Of a stretch of DNA of 64,000 nt, positions 61,183 through 64,000 are shown one piece after another. Location of the stretch: NCBI RefSeq assembly GCF_023517795.1, contig NZ_CP082928.1, forward strand, positions 186,001 through 250,000, written 5' to 3'. The first letter of the stretch is position 1. Every line of letters starts with the position of its first letter. The notes below the pieces were generated by a model. The model was given only the letters and a program-made list of their open reading frames with translations, was not told the origin of the DNA and made no database searches. A program made the translations under genes and the position numbers. The DNA is from Pseudomonas fulva. Lineage in GTDB: Bacteria > Pseudomonadota > Gammaproteobacteria > Pseudomonadales > Pseudomonadaceae.

Positions 61183-61903
61183 GGTAATTCCTCTTTACGC
61201 TGATTATGGGCCGAACTTGACCCGTTGAATGCACTCTCGATATCGATCATGCAAACTCTGGTCACGAAGTTGGTAGCCAATCGAACGCAGCGGGATAGAG
61301 GCGTTCGCACATGTTCGAGGAGTGATCGAACATTTTCCTTGTGCGCTACTTTGAGTAGCTAACATTGTGAGTCAGCAATACTCAGGTCGTGAAAATCCTT
61401 TAAGCACTAAGCTCTAGATGAAAATACGCTGATTGAGAAAGTCACCGCTGGAAAGTGATGGGCAGCAGGAGACCTCAAACGGATATTCGAAAATGTCTTT
61501 TCGGATTTCTTGAGGGGGAGATGAGATAGGGGGAAGTCGAACTAGATGTTGCGCAATATAAATTTTGATATGACATCAGGCTTCGTCCTTTGAATTTCTA
61601 CATCCTGTGTCGATCATAAAACGCATTTTTTATTGATGTCAATCAAAAATGGGCTCATTTTTTCATGAACATCAATCTAGGTGTTTTATTTTTTTATCAT
61701 TTTAAAACAGTTGCTTACATGTGATCGCCCTGTTGTGGTGCGAATATTTTGCTCTGTTATGGTGCAATAGTCGCAAAGAAATTCGAGACGAAACATGGTC
61801 GACTTTAGGCATTGCCCTGACGAACGTAGCTTCTCGCTGGAACGTAGCTGAGCGATCTTCAACATATGGGAGCTGGCAGGAAATGGTCGGCATATCTGAT
61901 TCT
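61183..61903. other. Long non-coding leader region of the island
   Basis: About 720 bp between the precursor start and the right IS contain no convincing gene and are AT-rich. They must include the operon promoter. Visible are a direct repeat of TGTTRTGGTGCRA (about 61,731 and 61,755, 24 bp apart) and two copies of GAACGTAGCT near 61,822-61,852. Either may be a regulator site. A weak CATAAT lies at 61,203-61,208 on the minus strand but is too close to the start. Confidence 0.4.
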
Positions 61904-62566
61904 CTAGGTTTTGTACGAAAAGTATTGCCGCATGCAATGCAGGCTGCAGGCCAGCGTGACCATGGCTGAAAAGCTTCTCGCCAGCTTGTCGTAGCGAGTG
62001 CCTATTCTGCGGTTCTCTGTCAACCAGCCAAACATCCGCTCAATGATGTTGCGCTGCCGATACTTTGGACGATCAAAGAGTCGGGGCAAGCCAGGCCGAC
62101 GCTTGCGTGGCATGGAACGCAGCGGGATCACCGGCTGTATTCGGTAACGGTCGCAGTAATGGCGCAGGTGTGCCGCCTCAACTACATCCCAGAGCATGGT
62201 CTAGCGGTTCTTCAAGCCCCCTTTTTTCCGGCACCTGAAGAGGCTCGGGTTGCGCGTACCGTAGTGGAATCGATCATCCAGGTGGCCAGATCGATCAGTC
62301 CCTCCCGGTTTAATCGGATGTGCAAGCGCTCCAGTATCCGGTCGAACGTACCGTCGTCACGCCAGTCACGAAAACGCTGATACACCGTTGACCAAGGCCC
62401 AAAGCGTTCCGGCAGATCACGCCAGGCAACGCCCGAGCAGAGGATCCAAAGGATTGCGTGGAGTACTAGGCAATCATCACTGCGTGGGCGACCATTTCTG
62501 TTCTGGAGAAACCAGATCCTAGATCAAGTTCCACGATGCGTCGGAGAGTTCGTAACGCTTTACCAT
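61904..62566 (-). pseudogene. IS5 family transposase, deleted and interrupted
   Basis: ATG 62,566 reads MVKRYELSDASWNLI and stops immediately at TAG. Later pieces include the GPWSTVYQRF segment missing from the left copy, then MLWDVVEAAHLRHYCDRYRIQPVIPL and RQRNIIERMFGWLTENRR to the end. The catalytic middle with the DANGVPL and LLADK blocks is absent, so the copy cannot transpose itself. Confidence 0.85.
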
Positions 62567-62627
62567 GCGGGCCTCCAGCCAATCATGGCGAAAATTTTAC
62601 CCGCACCTACTTTTCGTAAAAACCTAG
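61904..62627 (-). mobile_element. IS5 family (IS427-like) insertion sequence, right copy with internal deletion
   Basis: About 724 bp with the same ends as the left copy (GTTTTGTACGAAAAGTA...; CTTTTCGTAAAAAC) and CTAG at both borders, in inverted orientation. About 187 bp present in the left copy between the end of the first frame and LRHYCDRYR are missing. Confidence 0.8.
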
Positions 62628-62986
62628 GGTGGAAAGCCAGCAAAAACCTCCCTAAGCACGAGCCTTATAGGCTCTAAAGTGTCATGTGGAGTCCGCCTAA
62701 CCATGCTCCCTCGAACCGTGCCAAGCGAATGGCGCACCGCTTCCATCCCATCGGTTCAAAGGCCAGAGAGATGTTGACTTCTACTTTTCTTGGATGTTGA
62801 ATCCGCCCCTTATTTCCACCCCCTCTCTCAAGTGGTGAACGAAGTGCCCTGCTCCAGCCAACAAGCCTGATACCGACGACGGTCCATCGTGCCTGATGGC
62901 TGCCTGCGCACCTGCGTGGCCGCTTCCCACATTTTGCCCGCCTGAACCCTTGTCGTCGGTTTTCCCAATTGCAATGGAGAAAACCC
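62628..62986. other. Intergenic region without recognised gene
   Basis: The 359 bp between the right IS and the RNA ligase gene return to GC-rich composition. A short palindrome, AGCCTTATAGGCT, lies near 62,660. Overlapping open frames here are unsupported by start sites or composition. The ligase promoter is expected in this stretch. Confidence 0.5.
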
Positions 62987-63847
62987 ATGAACATGGATTT
63001 CCGCGCCTATGCGCAAAACCTCGAGCTACACAAATACCCACGCACGCCCCACCTGGAGAGCTCTCGCCTGCAGCCGGGCGATACCGATAGCGATCAAGTC
63101 TGTTATGCCTCGCTGAGCGGGCAATGGCTGGTCGTCGAGGAAAAACTGGACGGCGCCAATGCCGGCATCAGTTTCTCCGCGGCCGGTGAATTGCTGCTGC
63201 AATCGCGTGGCCACTACCTGACCGGTGGCGGTCGGGAGCGCCAGTTCAACCTCTTCAAGCAGTGGGCCGTGGCCCACGAAGACTGGTTGATGAGCCGCCT
63301 TGAAGACCGCTACGTGCTGTTCGGCGAGTGGATGCACAAGAAGCATTCGGTGTTCTACGACCGCCTGCCGCACTTCTTCTGCGAGTTCGACATCTGGGAC
63401 CGGGCCCATGGCCTGTTCCTGTCGACCACCGCCCGGCGCCAGCTGCTGCGCGACGGCCCGGTGCTGTCGGTGCCGGTGCTTCATGAAGGGCTGGCACCAG
63501 CGCGGCTCAAGGATCTGCTTGAGCTGCTCGGCGACTCGCTGGCCAAGTCGCCGGCATGGCGCAGCGCCTTCGAAGCCACGGTGCAGCGCGAAGGCCTGGA
63601 CCTGGAACGGGCCTGGCGGCAGTGCGACAAGTCGACGGTGATGGAAGGCCTGTACCTGAAGCTCGAAGACGAGAAACAAATCAACGGACGCCTCAAGTGG
63701 GTTCGCCAGGACTTCGTCCAGGCGATCCTCGAAGCGGACCAGCATCATGCGAACCAGCCATTCATTCCCAATCTGCTGGCCGACGGGGTAGATCTCTATG
63801 CCCCTCGCCTGTCGATGGACTGGGATGGCCAGCGATCTGGTTATTGA
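62987..63847 (+). CDS. RNA ligase family protein (Rnl2/DRB0094-like nucleotidyltransferase)
   Basis: A 286-residue protein with a covalent nucleotidyltransferase core: motif I EEKLDGAN (nucleophile Lys53), motif III YVLFGEWMHKKHSV, motif IV EGLYLKLEDE and motif V GRLKWVRQDF. Its size fits a minimal RNA ligase without large extra domains. ATG 62,987 follows GGAGA; an earlier ATG has no site. The next gene starts 14 bp downstream and may encode the end-healing partner, as in RNA-repair operons. Confidence 0.87.
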   Translation: MNMDFRAYAQNLELHKYPRTPHLESSRLQPGDTDSDQVCYASLSGQWLVVEEKLDGANAGISFSAAGELLLQSRGHYLTGGGRERQFNLFKQWAVAHEDWLMSRLEDRYVLFGEWMHKKHSVFYDRLPHFFCEFDIWDRAHGLFLSTTARRQLLRDGPVLSVPVLHEGLAPARLKDLLELLGDSLAKSPAWRSAFEATVQREGLDLERAWRQCDKSTVMEGLYLKLEDEKQINGRLKWVRQDFVQAILEADQHHANQPFIPNLLADGVDLYAPRLSMDWDGQRSGY

Positions 63848-63861
63848 AGGAGAACAACAAA

Positions 63862-64000
63862 ATGGACATTCGACAACTGCAAAGCCTGGTTCCAGAACCG
63901 GGCCAGCGCTTCGACGCGAAGGCATGCCTGGAGGCGATTCCGGCCCTGCAACGTTTGGCCAGCACGCCCCAGGATCCGCACTACCACGCCGAGGGCGACG
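63862..64000 (+). CDS. Start of a gene paired with the RNA ligase (possible HD-type end-healing enzyme)
   Basis: Only 46 codons lie in the window, beginning MDIRQLQSLVPEPGQRF after AAGGAG. The last visible residues, DPHYHAEGD, resemble the opening of HD-domain phosphohydrolases found beside or fused to kinases in bacterial RNA-repair pairs. That reading is tentative because metal-binding residues and any P-loop lie beyond the edge. Confidence 0.55.
   Translation, partial: MDIRQLQSLVPEPGQRFDAKACLEAIPALQRLASTPQDPHYHAEGD

Larger units (their letters stand above)
53111..62627. mobile_element. Composite-transposon-like island bracketed by inverted IS copies
   Basis: Two related insertion sequences in opposite orientation flank about 7.9 kb with a visibly lower GC content and no chromosomal housekeeping gene. 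Both IS copies are decayed, so the unit is probably immobile now. The cargo is the GGTV-peptide pathway. CTAG is present at each IS end, as expected for IS427-type insertion. Confidence 0.65.

Noticed and set aside
61686..61937. 83-codon open frame in the leader region of the island
   Set aside because: It crosses the IS boundary, has no ribosome-binding site and contains no recognisable motif.
62674..62994. Overlapping minus-strand frames upstream of the RNA ligase
   Set aside because: No start signals; content is inconsistent between frames and overlaps the ligase ribosome-binding site.

Overview
The window is a stretch of a Pseudomonas-type gammaproteobacterial chromosome. The evidence is the GC-rich codon use, the order yceD-rpmF-plsX-fabD-fabG-acpP-fabF-pabC-mltG-tmk-holB-pilZ-tatD, a katB-ankB pair, a recCBD operon, REP-like intergenic palindromes and many chemoreceptors. 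Nothing here fixes the species.

Positions 1-10,534 hold the fatty-acid/phospholipid initiation operon on the minus strand, ending in a TatD nuclease cut by the window edge. A divergent Maf/YceF nucleotide pyrophosphatase lies at its head. Positions 11,057-13,438 carry a periplasmic rhodanese and a YeeE/YedE (thiosulfate-type) transporter, separated by a MITE-like element. Positions 13,649-22,763 are the recC-recB-recD operon (minus). Positions 22,877-36,382 are mixed accessory genes: a PhyH-like oxygenase, katB-ankB, two chemoreceptors, a DUF421 membrane protein with a zinc ribbon, an AraC regulator divergent from an alpha/beta hydrolase, a lipoprotein and an APC permease. At about 36,910 a deletion scar joins a headless TSUP transporter gene to a headless LysR gene.

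Positions 38,323-45,382 (minus) form an unassigned operon: a two-domain glycosyltransferase, a HemN-like radical SAM enzyme, two paralogous internally duplicated proteins and an MFS carrier. Positions 45,618-52,686 are a complete trehalose phosphotransferase locus: treP, treC, an EIIA-HPr-EI fusion, an EIIB-like protein without its cysteine, and divergent treR with two palindromic operators.

The most unusual part lies at 53,111-62,627. Two decayed, inverted copies of one IS5-family (IS427-like) insertion sequence bracket an AT-richer island. Its leading gene encodes a 60-residue peptide containing eight GGTV and one GGTL tandem units. After it, in one direction, come a radical SAM/SPASM enzyme, a PF10014-type 2-oxoglutarate oxygenase, AzlC, AzlD, a VioC/AsnO-like oxygenase, an O-carbamoyltransferase and a LysE exporter. 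I interpret this as a mobile RiPP-like pathway that makes a small hydroxylated, carbamoylated product exported by amino-acid carriers. No peptidase, ABC exporter or regulator is visible in it. The window closes with an RNA ligase followed by the start of a second gene, possibly an RNA-repair pair.
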